This document shows, piece after piece, positions 52,392 through 64,000 of a DNA stretch of 64,000 nt. The stretch is from Adineta ricciae. Lineage: Eukaryota > Rotifera > Eurotatoria > Adinetida > Adinetidae. The stretch is taken from the NCBI GenBank assembly GCA_905250025.1, contig CAJNOJ010000360.1, positions 1 through 64,000 on the forward strand. Direction: 5' to 3'. Numbering within the stretch: position 1 is the stretch's first letter; every line of letters begins with the position of its first letter. The notes beneath the pieces are model-generated. The model did not search any database. It saw only the letters and a program-made list of their open reading frames with translations, and had not been told where the DNA came from. A program made the translations under genes and the position numbers.

Positions 52392-55300
52392 TTGAGTTCA
52401 AAGCGAGGCAAGATCAACTGTTTAATGATATTGACGTCAGACTTGACGAATGAAAATTCTACGAGGAAAGCGTACGTTTGTTTTTTCTCACAAATGGATT
52501 ATCATGTGAAACTAAGCACGAGGACAAATCTTTTCTAATCTTGAGGGTGTATGATGCAAGTTCTTGAAACGGATGCATCATAGTATTTCAGCATAATTGC
52601 TGTTATATTTGCTATGCCTTTATTTGAATCATATAAACATTTCATTATTTCCTTTCAAAGTAATTATCGTGGACCAATATACGTATCGTTCGGCTGCAGT
52701 TAACGAACAACAAGAATTTCTTGTTTTCGAATGGAACCCAGCTGATTCATACGGGATTGACAACTGTGGGGCTTTCTGTACAGCATCATTCATTTAATAG
52801 AGACGATATTTTCAATCCTAAAAAGTACAAATTTATTTCCACCAGTCCCGAATGTCATATAAACAAAACAGAATCTGTATTTCAATAATAGTTCAATCGA
52901 TGTTGACTTCGAATTCAAATATGAATGATAAGCAAATAAGTTAAAAGTACATGCCTTCCTATCAGTATAAATATCAAGAAAAACTATTATCGTATTGAAC
53001 GTTTATGACTTAATTTTAAAATATTGATAGAGGTCATGTGTCTACTGTTACAACTTCGACATTGAACTGAAAACTCTTGCCTGAATAGTGAGAATATTCA
53101 GTATGTTTTCTTCATCTGGTACATTATTTTCATTGTATTGACCTCATCAAGTTATGAATACATTAAAACAAATTTTTCAGTGAAATATTTGCAAAATCTT
53201 CGATCCATTTTCATCAGCTGATGGATCTTCCGTGTTAATATTTATATATTTTAATTTATTCAAACAGCACAACTATTTCCATCTCGAAAGCATCGCTTTT
53301 CTATGTATTTTCTCTCTTTTATTCTAACATGCTAAACAAATGTCTTTGCGTTGAGTCCCTTAGAATGAAGTGGCCCAAACAGAAGTTCTCATGGATAGTA
53401 GTTCCTCGCATCAATTCTCTGCGCTATTAGATGAACACACAGTTGAAGAACTACTTGCATTTATTAGTTTTATCAAAACAAATGTTGGTAGGAGGGAAAA
53501 ATCAAGCAATTAGTTTTAGTTTTACGTTGACGTTGAAACAGTTAATTAAGAATCAATGATAATGTGCAAATCGTTCTGATTTCGTCCATCGTAATATTTG
53601 AAATGCAAATGATAGGCAAAAAGCTACTTCAATAGATAGATAAAATATCTCTAGATCTTTTTTCGAGATGTAGAATATCCAATTTTTCTTTCACTTCTTG
53701 TCTTCAGAACAATATGTGCTGGAAAACTGTATTGAAGACGAAAATATCCTTGATCAGAAATAAATATAATGTTCGTTATTGTAATTCTACTTCCGGGATA
53801 AACATCAAATTACATTATAAGCATATTTTCGTCAAAGTATAGTCAAAAAGGATAGATTTATCCCACAAATTCATCATCAACTATTCATTCAATTCTTCAT
53901 TTGATCACAAACGCACATGTCATGGTGAATTGTTCGGCAAGACTATTTTTGATAACACTCAAATACACTTGTGCCACACGTTTGAAAATCGATGATGACG
54001 AAAAATATTCTCCTTTATAATCGTAAGTGGGCCGGATACGTCAATTAGGAAAGTTTATGTATGCTCTAAAAAGATAATCTGCCTTCTTGAATGTCATCTA
54101 GAAAATGATGACTACACTTAGAAGAGGAGAAGATTGGATCAAGACTCTGCGGAGTTCTAGTAATGATAAAAGTACAGTCATAGACAGAGAGTGCAGCCAG
54201 TAGGTGATGGAAATTGAAGCTATAAAGATACTTTTGATTATTTTCTCAAGCTCCCAGAAATTATGTAATTACTGAATCCTATATAGTTGTGAACTTGGTC
54301 GCGGGGTCATCACACCCTCAAGATATAGAACAAAGCATTATAGCTTGGAGAAAATGCGACTAATGAATACTGACTTTTTCTAGATATCTATATCATGAAT
54401 CGTGACGTGGATGATGAAATTCTGATCGAGAATATTTCACTGTCTCCTGAAGAGGATCTATGATGTAATATTTGAATTTCACTTCGCACTGTCGTACTAG
54501 AACAAGAATCGGATCATCTAAATGTTCGCACAAATCTATTAGAACATCCGCATTCTGTATAAAGACATCATGCGGACCTGAAAGAAGTATATAAAACATA
54601 GACCGCAAACAATATTTTGAAATTGATTGATGCAGCAAAAATTCCTCAAAAGAACATGGCGAAGTTCATTATGCATGAAATGATCTGCTCGTGCATGGCA
54701 TTCGTCGAAGATTCGTTTCTCTTCTAAGAAATGAACAAATAGTTTAGAACTTCTCTGTACCGATTGTTTAGACAGGCAAAAACTTGAAGAGAAACAATTA
54801 TATCAACATTCACTCTTTCCAAGCTGAGATGGGTACAGATTTTGGTAAGAAATAGAGCAACTTTAAAGCACAATCCATCATGCTTAAAGTTATTTGAGAA
54901 AAGTATGAAAGGAAACTATCGCAAAACACTTAATCTATGCATTACTTGTTTCCTAAACTTTTAAATCTCGAAGTAACCTATGACAATTTAAGCCGCTATT
55001 TATTCACCTACTTGTTTTCCTGTTGCTTTTTCATGCGTGAGTGGGTAAAATAGTTAATTCGCAAGATTTCCTGCGAATATTTCGATTTTAATATTTTCAT
55101 CAAATTAACGCTCTGTAAATTCGCCATCCAATCTTATCTGAAGCAATTCCAGTTGTAGCAAATGACGGTGATATAACAAAGTCTGAAATTAATTTACGCA
55201 CAAATGCTTCACAGTCGTACAATGAGATGTCATACTTTTTTACACGGTTCACGTATTTCAAATTCATTTCTTGATTAACATATTTATTGAGATTTAATCC

Positions 55301-55455
55301 TTTAAGGAATAACGTGACGTAAAACAAGGAATTAAATTATTAATTTCAGCTCCAGGAAAGTCAAATTTATCTTTTATCTTAATCCGACGTTTACAACTAC
55401 GTCATATTCACATATATAGAGCAGATTCCTACTAAATACTCCATCAGTAAAGAAC
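52392..55455. other. Long gene-poor stretch
   Basis: About 3 kb with only weak frames. One at 52664-52797 (VDQYTYRSAAVNEQQEFLVF) looks coding-like but has no partner exon. One near 53361-53490 (SALLDEHTVEELLAFI) is flanked by CTTAG and GTAGG, as an exon would be. One lies on the minus strand at 54393-54638. Decayed genes are likely, given the kinase fragment next door. No second copy is present to test them. Confidence 0.45.
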
Positions 55456-56505
55456 ATGTCTCTATCAGTAACACTCACGAATGTTTACTACGATACTATT
55501 CGATACTTCATGTCCGGAATCTTTTTCCTTGGCACTACTGGTTCACTCTTAAACATTATCCTGTTTTCTCGTCGGAAACTACGGCAAACATCATGTTGCA
55601 TATGTATGTATTAATATTTACACTTGATCTCAGTCTTCTCTTTTATATATTTTATAGACTTTCTTGCAGCATCGTTCAGTAGTCTTCTCTCATTACTGTT
55701 TGGTTTGATTCCGACATTTTATTTACTTAACAATGTCTATCCTGGCAATTATTCTGTTGTCTTTTGCAAAATGCAAAGCTACGTCACTCATACAAGTCTT
55801 CAAATGACACGCGCGTTTCTTGCTCTTGCTTGTTTCGATCGCTATACGCTTAGTTTAGGCAATACTTATCTCCAAAGATTTGCAACGGTTACTGTTGCAT
55901 GTCGATGCATTCCTATTGTAATATTATCATGTTATTTAATTGCTATTCATTTGGTTATTTATCTGGATGTTGTTAATAGTTCTTGTGGTATTCGTTACGC
56001 ACCAGCATTGATTTATAACAGCGTTTACTCGATAACAACAATATCGGTTACACTGCCTTTGTTCATGTTCACTTTTTCCCTTTTGACGTTGATGAACTTG
56101 AAGCGTCGTCAAAAGCAACGACAACAAATGAACACGGGATTGATTCATCGGGATATAATTCGTGATAGAAAGGTCTTTTTCACACTGTCAGTACAATTAA
56201 TCCTTTATTTCATATCAACAGCATTGTATGCACCAAATATAATCTATACGACAATTACGCAAAACATGCCGAAATCATCGGATCAACAAGCAATCGGAGT
56301 GTTTATTAATCGAATTGCACTTTTACTCATTTATATTTATCCTGGATTGTCATTTTCAGCATTTACACTTTCTTCGGGAACCTTCCGAAGAGAATTAATA
56401 AATCTATGGCGTTCCCTTCCAATTCATTGCGTTCGGGGAGCAACAGTGACACCACACACAACAACCAATCGAAGAACGCTGAATTTAACAAACAATCAAA
56501 CATGA
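55456..56505 (+). CDS. Rhodopsin-like 7TM receptor with DRY motif
   Basis: Exons 55456-55603 and 55658-56505 (54-bp intron, phase 1) encode 331 residues. The N-terminus is short, TM1 is FMSGIFFLGTTGSLLNIILF and TM3 ends in CFDRYTLS, keeping the classical DRY. The third inner loop is long, basic and Gln-rich (LKRRQKQRQQMNT). TM7 reads LLIYIYPGLSFSAFTL. It looks like a functional class A receptor; ligand unknown. Only one copy is present here. Confidence 0.85.
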
Positions 56506-56743
56506 TGAATTCGAAACATTGTGTTGTCTTGTGAAATTTGAAAATAAATTGAGTCATGATGAAATCACGTTTACCTCTACACTGTTGAGTTTGATACTTT
56601 GACGTTCTGTGTACAAAGAATTTTTACACGGTTTCGTGAGTTGTTTTCAAGATGGAGCGAGTAAAACGATCGCAATCGTCGGATAAAGTATATCATGACC
56701 ATTTGAAAAGAACAAAATGCGATGGTATAGCTTTTGTTATGAA
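56506..56743. other. 3' flank of the 7TM receptor, up to the N
   Basis: AATAAA at about 56540 is a probable polyadenylation signal. The N at 56744 then joins to haplotype II. Confidence 0.5.
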
Positions 56744-56744
56744 N
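56744..56744. other. Sequence join (single N)
   Basis: The sequence to the right repeats the last 81 bases before the N at 34491 exactly, so the true left neighbour of 56745 is 34490. Confidence 0.9.
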
Positions 56745-57282
56745 CAATAACGTTCTGTGATATTTTAGATGCTTGTAATGATGCTCTCAACAATTCTATA
56801 TTACGACTCATTGGTTCTATGGCAATGACTTCATGACCAAGTGATGCCATGACTAAGGTGAACCAACCAATGTTAGCACCGATATCTAAGAAAACGGCAG
56901 GCTTCGATGGAGCGTCAGCTAGAAGAGATGCCATTAGTCTAGTTTGATGTGGCATCCATGAATGAGAACTCGCAATAGAATTAGAAACGATATCGTTGGA
57001 TAACAGATGAATACAGAAAGAACGAGAACCAAGAAAACTTGTCTGAATAGCGTGTCTGCTTCTAAGACACGGATAGACTCGTTTTGTATCCTGTGTGGAT
57101 GTGACAGTAGTAGTAATAGGAGTGGTTGTTGATGTTGTCGTTGTTGTTGTTGTTGTTGAAGGTATGATCCGGAATGTTAGCCCTTGTTCTTGAGTGAATA
57201 GAAATTTCGTAGCCAATATCGAAAATAATAAAACTAGAAAGAATATTCTTTGCCGAACGGAACAAGTAAAAAATTGCTTCAT
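56745..57282 (-). CDS. FkbM-family methyltransferase, 5' part, haplotype II
   Basis: N-terminal 179 residues: membrane anchor, Thr-rich stalk with Pro/Ser/Val interruptions, and SAM motif VFLDIGANIGWFTLVMA. The 3' end overlaps the piece at 33904-34490, and together the two cover the whole protein. The stalk is longer and more mixed than in the haplotype I copy. Confidence 0.85.
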
Positions 57283-58837
57283 TCCATCGATGGAGAGTAT
57301 TCTAAATACAACAAAAATTCAAGATTAATGCAAAAGACAAATTGTCTATCCATTTAATTGTAAATAGACTTATCGAAATCATGCAATCTGGCATATTTCA
57401 CTTACCTCTGTAACTCAGGTGAAAAAATACTATAAGAAAATAAGTTTTCACAATTTTTCCACAAAGTAGAAAGGTGAGAAACAGCACGTAAATAATTAAC
57501 TCTGTTATCGTAAAGAAAATACTTCAACGAGTTTTTCTTCCTATTCACATAAGCGCGAGTAAGTTCTCTTTCCATTACAACGTGTTGTGCTGTGCTATTT
57601 TTTTGTTTTCATTCATTATAATTTTTAAGCGTTCCCGACTTGTTTATATCCTGAAAAGCTACTGATAAAAGTGGACATATGGTTTTAATTACTTGAAATC
57701 GTTGTCCGCCACTTGTACGTTTTGTTCATCCATCATTGTTTATTTAAATAACGAGAAAACTGGTAAATTGTACTCGCTTTCAACTCAGTCAGTCGATTTG
57801 TTTCTTTGCTTGAGCCGATGACGATATTTCGGTTATGGTGACTAGTCTTTTTTTCATTTGTTCGTTTTTTTTTCGAACAACGATAAAAACAAAATAATCG
57901 TTATGCTTCGTATTTTAATACGCACACAAGCATGTACTTCTTTTCACACATGATTCAGTAGGCTTTTGCTTTCCTTCGTCGCTTTTTTTTGTTTTATTAT
58001 TCGATTAGAACACATTATAATGTATGTATAACATAAACATATGCTCTAAAAAGGTGTCAGTGAGAGCGAATTGATAGCATTATGGCGATGCTTTTGAATT
58101 ACCTTGAACATTACCGGAAGTAGAGAAGAGAATGTGACGTTTGTTCACAGATAAGCATTACTATGTGCTTCGTTCTTTCAAGAAAAAAAAGACTAAGAAA
58201 TATGTCAGTTCAAACTGTAAAAACGTGCTTTAAAGAAGATCATGACAAAATCATCGTACTTTAGAGAATTACTTTTTCAGACGTTATTCCATCAATGAGA
58301 GAAACATTTGATAACTGTTTGCAAATCTATTCTAACCGTTGTATCGACCATTAGCTTACAAACTGGATAGGAAAAATGTTTGATTACAGCATGTATTATT
58401 ATTGCACTCGATTGTACAGTCACTGTTCAATAGAATGTGAAAATGTCTACACATGTTTTCTGTGAAGATGCCGACCAAGTCTAAAAGAATTTTCGAATCA
58501 GAATACGTTTTGACAGTGAATGCTTGTATCACTTTATCGCATCAAAATTAATGAAAGAAAAAAAGATTTTGTATATTTGAATTCGATAACCTTTAGCTCA
58601 TATGTATACAACTTAACAGAGAAATTCCACTGGTCAATTTCGATATTACTGGAAGAAATGAATGCCTATGACATTTTTTACTACTACCTACTTGTTGTTT
58701 CTGTACAAAAAAACAACAACAAATAAAAACGTTGTCAAACGCAAATAATGATAATAGCACACCAAAGATATCTATATATAAATGTAGCTAAAGACGAGTT
58801 ACTTTTTTTTTATCATGTATCTCTTTCTTCTTGCAGA
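57283..58837. other. Spacer between FkbM and PqaA/AprA-like genes, haplotype II
   Basis: Counterpart of 42168-43676, with several indels. It includes the TATA box at 58775-58782. No gene is seen. Confidence 0.5.
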
Positions 58838-60807
58838 ATGTATCATCGCGAGTTTGTAATCATCTGTTTGGTAGTAGTTCTTGGTGGACTTTTGCTTTTT
58901 CAAACATGTCAATCGAGTCCGCTGGATGATTATGTACATGCACCTGATCCATACATGAATTGGACGGTACTTAAAACATACGACATGCCTGATTATATTT
59001 TGTATATTTTAAATTTTACCTCGCAAAAATGGCTCGATGGTCAGTACATTTGGCTTATACAGTTGCTACTCATTGTCCTATTTTCAGAAACATTCTCAAA
59101 TCGACCTATTTGGTCACATTACTTGTGTATCAGTGTTCCAAATAAACTCACCCGCCCAAAAAGTGCTTTTATGTTCATCGATGGCGGTCATTTCTACGAC
59201 GGGTAAATAGTCACTGTTCGAGAGAAAAAATACACCATTCTTAATATGCTTTCGACATTGAGTAGACTTCCAAAACCAGAGGACAATTTTGTCGCACTGA
59301 CATCTATGTTTGCTGTAAGTAGTGGAAGTATCGGTGTCGACCTACAAGATATCGCTAATCAACCCATTCGGTTCAATGTAAGTATATTCAATCTAATCGA
59401 CAGTGATTTCATCTGTCGAACTGATTATAGGCTGACTTAAGTAACAAAAGCCGTAGTGAAGATTCGCTTCTCGGATGGACATGGAAAGCCTATTTGGAGA
59501 ATCAAAGCAATCCCAATGTGCTTCTACACATGCCTGTAACAAAAGTAGAAAATAGTGGTGTTTTATTAAAGAATATCTTACCGATTGTTTGTCGTATAAG
59601 GCGTGTGTTCGTGCTATGGATGCTGTCCAACAATTTCTAAGTCAACTAAAAGTTGCTGTACCCGAAAGCTTCATTATTGGAGGTGCATCAAAGGTAAGTC
59701 TAATCTGTCTGATAAGAGAAGAAAGAAATATTTTTCTATTCCTCTCGTTGTAGCATGGTTGGGCAAGTGAGTCATAGATGAGTGTTTGCATGTTTAACAG
59801 TTTGGACCATTTCATGACAAATTTAGCTTGGACAACCGCTGCCGTCGATCATCAACGTGTCATTGCAGCTGTCCCCATCGTAATGAACACAATCAATTTT
59901 CAAATGGTAAGTATTACACTGTTACATCTTCGAAAAAATACACTTACTATATTTTAGAGTTTACACCATCACTATCGAGTAAACAAATTTGAATAAATGA
60001 GAAAATCTATCGTTAGTGTGCTTGTTTTCTATAGTCACTCGTTGGTTGGACATTTGCATTTCAAGATTACTATGATTTGGGTATTACTCATTACGTAGAC
60101 AGCACTAATTTGGCGAAGATGTCACAAATTATTGATCCTTATAGTAAAAGAAATATATTGTGCTGTAAATTTACATTTTTCTCGTTTCTAACGCATTTAG
60201 ATTACTTTGATCGATTTGCAAATAAGAAATTGCTTTTGTTACAAACAGCAGGCGATGAATTTTTTCTACTCGATGGTGAATATATCTTCTGGAGCGCTCT
60301 TCAGGATGCCACAAATCATTCTTCGTTCCTTAGGTAGTTCATTGTATTGATATCTCTCATTGAAAATGATCTTGATTTTGACAGACGATTACCAAATGCA
60401 GAGCATTCATGTGCTGGCCATGAGATTAGTCTCTTTTTGACTATGCGAAGTTTCTACTTGAGTGTGTATGATGTGAGTTTTATACATACATTCCTCTACA
60501 GATGTGTTTATACTTTCATTCAAAGGATAAACCACTTCCATCATTCAAATGGACGAAGAATATGAACAATACACATGGCTACATTCGTGCTACAGTGGAT
60601 TTCAGTGTTGGTCCGAAACCCATGAGTGCCATCGGTTATCGAGCACGTACGCTGAATGCTGACCGGTTTGTATCTAGATATTTAATCTCGTTTAAATATA
60701 AAGTTTGGTCGATTGTAATAGACGCGACTTTCGACTTCTCATCGCTAATCCTAATGACACAAGAAAAGCAATTGTTAATCCGGTACTTTGGTTGACTACA
60801 TCACTTG
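58838..60807 (+). CDS. Secreted PqaA/AprA-like protein, haplotype II, 3' end missing
   Basis: Same exon pattern as 43677-45914 through exon 13, then cut at the N at 60808. The ATG at 58838 begins the signal peptide MYHREFVIICLVVVLGGLLL. Intron 3 starts with an ordinary GTAAGT (at about 59378) where the other allele has GCAAGT. The acceptor before exon 5 is ATAAG, not CTACAG, still usable but weaker. No frame-breaking change is seen, so the allele looks functional. Confidence 0.8.
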
Positions 60808-60808
60808 N
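60808..60808. other. Sequence join (single N)
   Basis: About 440 bases relative to haplotype I (45655-46098) are missing, including the last exon of the PqaA/AprA-like gene. Confidence 0.85.
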
Positions 60809-60966
60809 ACTAATAATAGTTTTAATGACAATGAGTACGCAAAATACCTGATCCACGAAATCCATTCTAAGAAAATTGAAAAGTACGAAGTGTGCTCGCA
60901 GATATTATACTCGTATATGAATGTCATATTTTTATTATAAAGGTTTTCAATTTTCGAGAAAATCTG

Positions 60967-62163
60967 CTACGGAAGGCTACCATTTCCGACACACTCGTAC
61001 CAATCCGGATCAACTTCACATGTATCTTGAGCTAGATTAGTTATACGCATCATATCATCATTGTTGATAGTAAATGGTTTCAAGAGAATATCGAGATTTT
61101 CTCGCATATGAATTTCATTCATTGATCGCGGGTTCGAAGCAACACCGAGTTGATGAATCCATCGTAATAAGATTTGTGCTTCAGTGCGTTCGTACGTTCT
61201 TGCCAACGAAATAATCACCGGATCTTGAAGTAACGTTGCATGCATACCTGTTGGTTTACCTTCATGCACAACTGGAAACTGACGTGCATCAGGTACTCCT
61301 AAAGGTGAATAAGCGACTAGTTGAATGTTATTCTTTTGACAAAATTCAAGTAGATCAGCACGTCCAGTTCGATAGTTGTATGGATTGAATGAAACTTGAT
61401 TAACACTCGGCAAGGGCATACCGGCGTCGATGATTTCTTGTAAATGTGTTACGTTGTAATTGGAGACACCGATGGAACGGACTAATCCACGATTAAACAA
61501 TGTGACCATAGCAGACCAAGTTGAAAGACGACAATTTTTCTCACTGTACGTCGATGGATTACTCACATTACATAACGGATCGGATGTTGGTGGTATGTAC
61601 GTTTCATGAGGATGAACCATGATGGGCCAATGTACAAGGAGTAGATCAATCCAACTTGTCTGTAGTTCTTGCAAGATGATCATAGTTTGATTAATTGTGT
61701 CATTAAAGCCTAAACCAAATGTTGGTCCGACTTTGCTTAAAATGAAAATTTCCGATCGGTCAACACCACTCTGTTGGATACCTTGTGCAACGGATTTATG
61801 ATTATAATATGAATTAGCGCAATCAAGGCGACGCCCACCTGCGTTATGCAACCATGTGTACACCGCCTTTTCAGTATTAGATCCACAGCCAGGTGGCGGT
61901 GGATTGATATGACCAGAGGAATCAATGTGTGGTTCAGCACCACATTCAGGATATGTACCATAAGGTTCATTATTTCCACCATAAAATCCAAGTCCAAGGC
62001 CAACAGCTGGCATTTTCAGGTTCTTTTCAGCAGCATTAAATAGAGGAAACGAAGAGTCGGGTGTTGCTACAGAAGATTTCGAGCGAGAGTGATGAATATG
62101 AGTATTCACCATCGAAATTGTTGAAATAAACACAAAAGAAAAACCGAGGAGGAATAATTGCAT
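60967..62163 (-). CDS. Secreted aldo-keto reductase, haplotype II
   Basis: 398 residues from the ATG at 62163, chosen for the same reasons as in haplotype I: a TATA element sits just before the alternative ATG at 62223, and the signal peptide MQLFLLGFSFVFISTISMV follows the later one. The catalytic Asp, Tyr, Lys and His are all kept. Differences are scattered single residues, for example LLKPF for LSNPF near the C-terminus. Confidence 0.85.
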   Translation of the reverse strand: MQLFLLGFSFVFISTISMVNTHIHHSRSKSSVATPDSSFPLFNAAEKNLKMPAVGLGLGFYGGNNEPYGTYPECGAEPHIDSSGHINPPPPGCGSNTEKAVYTWLHNAGGRRLDCANSYYNHKSVAQGIQQSGVDRSEIFILSKVGPTFGLGFNDTINQTMIILQELQTSWIDLLLVHWPIMVHPHETYIPPTSDPLCNVSNPSTYSEKNCRLSTWSAMVTLFNRGLVRSIGVSNYNVTHLQEIIDAGMPLPSVNQVSFNPYNYRTGRADLLEFCQKNNIQLVAYSPLGVPDARQFPVVHEGKPTGMHATLLQDPVIISLARTYERTEAQILLRWIHQLGVASNPRSMNEIHMRENLDILLKPFTINNDDMMRITNLAQDTCEVDPDWYECVGNGSLP

Positions 62164-62391
62164 GACAGTGATATCACATAGATAGTCTAACTCAGAACTG
62201 ATGAAGAAAAGAACACGTTTCATGTCTATATATCAAAATGCTTTATCTCCTACTGCGCTTCATAACTATTGTATGATCTATTTATTTTAAAGAAAAACTA
62301 CGAAATAATAAGCACTCAACGACATGCGCACGTTTGCTGGATAACTTTGCAACACATTTTAACTTTCATTACTAATTGAAATCTTCTTCTG

Positions 62392-64000
62392 TTATAGTTT
62401 GTTTTTCACACGTTCTAGATTGTGTCTATATAATTGAATAGTCATTTCGTTCGAGGGCGAAGAAGATTGGACGATCGATAGAGCTCGCTCATAGAATACA
62501 ACAGCTTTGGTATAATTACCCATTTTATCGTAAACATTACCAATTAGATAATTGGATGTAGCCACATCAGGTTGATTGGTAGGACGTGCTTTTTGTTTGA
62601 TTTCCAACGCTTTTTCATAAGATGAAAGACTTTTCAAACAGTCACCTAATTGAAAATATACAAGACCAATATTGTCGTATGAGATAGCTAAATTAGGATG
62701 ATGTGGCAAGAGTGATCGTCTGCTGATATCCAATGCACGTTCGTAGAATGATCGTGCTTTGGCAAATTCTTCGATTTGGTAATATACTGCGGCGATGTTG
62801 TTATACGTCGAAGCTAAATCCGGATGATTGGGAGGAAGTGATTGTTGACTGATTTCTAGCGCTTTTTCATAGAAAGAAAGCGCTTTTGTGTGGTCACCCA
62901 TTCTGTTGTGCACTAGAGCAACATTATTGTAGGAAGTAGCTAAATCCGGATGATTGGAAGGAAGTGATTGTTGACTGATATCTAAATCTTTTTCATAGAA
63001 CGTCAGTGCTTTAGCATAATCACCCATTTTCGAATAAACTCGGCCGATATTATCGAAGGAAGTGGCTAAATCCGGATGATTTGCAGGCAATAGTCGTTCT
63101 CGGATAGCTAATGCTTTTTCTTGAAATGCGAGTGCTCTGGGATATTCATGTAACTGATCATAAACAGAACCGATATTGTTATATGTCGACGCCAAATTCA
63201 AATCATTTCTTGGATATATTCGTTCTTGAATTTGCAGTGATTTTTCGAAAAACGAAACTGCTTTTGCATAATCACCTTGATTATTTCTAATCATTCCAAT
63301 CATGTGATAAATATGTCCGCGTTGATGATTATCAATTCCAGGTCGTTCAATTAATGTCCGATACAGATTTTCTGCTTTATCAAGAGCATTGACTGCGAGC
63401 AACAGTTGACCTAATCGATACCATCCGACCGCGCCGCTCGTTGCATCGCGCATACTCTCCGTTAGTGCAAACAGTTTCGGATCCTGATCATTCGTCAACG
63501 TAAGATTAACTTGCCAAAGACGTTGATTGCCATTTTCAATTGATTGAACATCACCAATACGAAAGACAGTGTGCATTGAAAAGAGTATTTCTTGTTCTAC
63601 GTCTTTATAATAACTAACGCTATCCAAAAGTGCAAATGGTGTTGAAGAATTCGTTGGATCAATAGTGATGTGAAAGAGAAGACCGACAGAATTCACTTTT
63701 TGTAAAGCTTGACGAGCAAATTTCAATGACACCGAACGACCTTTACTTGTTGATAAGAAATTGTTGAAAGCAAGAAATCCGCCTTTGACTTGATTGAGTT
63801 TGTTGAATTCATCTTGTGATAAACCTTGACCACGATAAACAGTAAATACCGACGAATAACTTGACGATTGTTTCCGATGCAATTGAAGAATTTGTCGATG
63901 AAGATCAGCAAGAAAGAAGCCCATCTTCAGAATAATATCCATTTCAAACACACGTAACGCATGATTTAACATACGATGAAGACAGAAGTCATACGTGTAC
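62392..64000 (-). CDS. ART-TPR protein, haplotype II, cut by window edge
   Basis: C-terminal 535 residues of the allele of 47679-49937. The ART triad is present (VYRGQ, FLSTS, VEQEILF), then all eight TPRs. The frame runs off the right end of the window at YTYDFCLHR, so the ATG at 63972 is internal. Changes relative to haplotype I are few and conservative. Confidence 0.88.
   Translation of the reverse strand, partial: YTYDFCLHRMLNHALRVFEMDIILKMGFFLADLHRQILQLHRKQSSSYSSVFTVYRGQGLSQDEFNKLNQVKGGFLAFNNFLSTSKGRSVSLKFARQALQKVNSVGLLFHITIDPTNSSTPFALLDSVSYYKDVEQEILFSMHTVFRIGDVQSIENGNQRLWQVNLTLTNDQDPKLFALTESMRDATSGAVGWYRLGQLLLAVNALDKAENLYRTLIERPGIDNHQRGHIYHMIGMIRNNQGDYAKAVSFFEKSLQIQERIYPRNDLNLASTYNNIGSVYDQLHEYPRALAFQEKALAIRERLLPANHPDLATSFDNIGRVYSKMGDYAKALTFYEKDLDISQQSLPSNHPDLATSYNNVALVHNRMGDHTKALSFYEKALEISQQSLPPNHPDLASTYNNIAAVYYQIEEFAKARSFYERALDISRRSLLPHHPNLAISYDNIGLVYFQLGDCLKSLSSYEKALEIKQKARPTNQPDVATSNYLIGNVYDKMGNYTKAVVFYERALSIVQSSSPSNEMTIQLYRHNLERVKNKL

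Overview
The window looks like animal nuclear DNA, most likely from a bdelloid rotifer (Adineta/Rotaria type). It is AT-rich, with compact genes split by many ~45-60 bp GT-AG introns and TATA boxes close to start codons. The gene content fits: ADP-ribosyltransferase/TPR proteins, divergent 7TM receptors, FkbM methyltransferases, Hint-domain proteins and a fungal-type CipC gene. Most genes occur twice with a few per cent divergence, as expected for bdelloid allelic copies. The species call is inference from gene style, not a database match.

Layout: eight single N bases break the window (1833, 14118, 18012, 34491, 38796, 40101, 56744, 60808). Seven blocks carry one ancestral gene order: P 1834-14117, Q 14119-34490 (with an internal break at 18012), R 34492-38795, S 38797-40100, T 40102-56743, U 56745-60807, V 60809-64000. 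The order is: CipC-like heptad protein > three-TM secreted-type protein > dynamin with a Nup98-like tail > ART-ARH > 7TM receptor > NADAR > Hint protein > U-box protein > small unknown > F-box protein > FkbM > PqaA/AprA-like protein > aldo-keto reductase > ART-TPR > 7TM receptor > relic region > 7TM receptor. P+R+S+T read as one haplotype and Q+U+V as the other. The last 81 bases of Q are identical to the first 81 of U. The apparent tandem duplications are therefore best explained as two haplotypes interleaved by the assembler. Bases 1-1832 and 1834-5096 have no second copy here.

The most interesting biology comes from joining exons across short introns. The dynamin-family GTPase does not have to end at its first stop: a 132-bp intron links its FG-bearing tail to a GLEBS motif like that of nucleoporin Nup98, and both copies keep the frame. 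The ART gene next to it splices in frame into an ADP-ribosylglycohydrolase, giving one predicted polypeptide that both writes and erases ADP-ribose. A NADAR gene (another ADP-ribose-removing family), broken differently in each copy, and an ART-TPR gene lie in the same neighbourhood. The locus is thus enriched for ADP-ribose chemistry beside a predicted pore-directed GTPase.

Regions without genes hold a GC-rich inverted-repeat element (528-777), a diffuse GGATC-rich repeat (14119-14775), a 21-bp minisatellite (about 19111-19250), a dispersed ~200-bp repeat (four copies), a MITE-like element inside a U-box intron (29925-30179), simple repeats, and a choline/ethanolamine-kinase relic (52149-52391).
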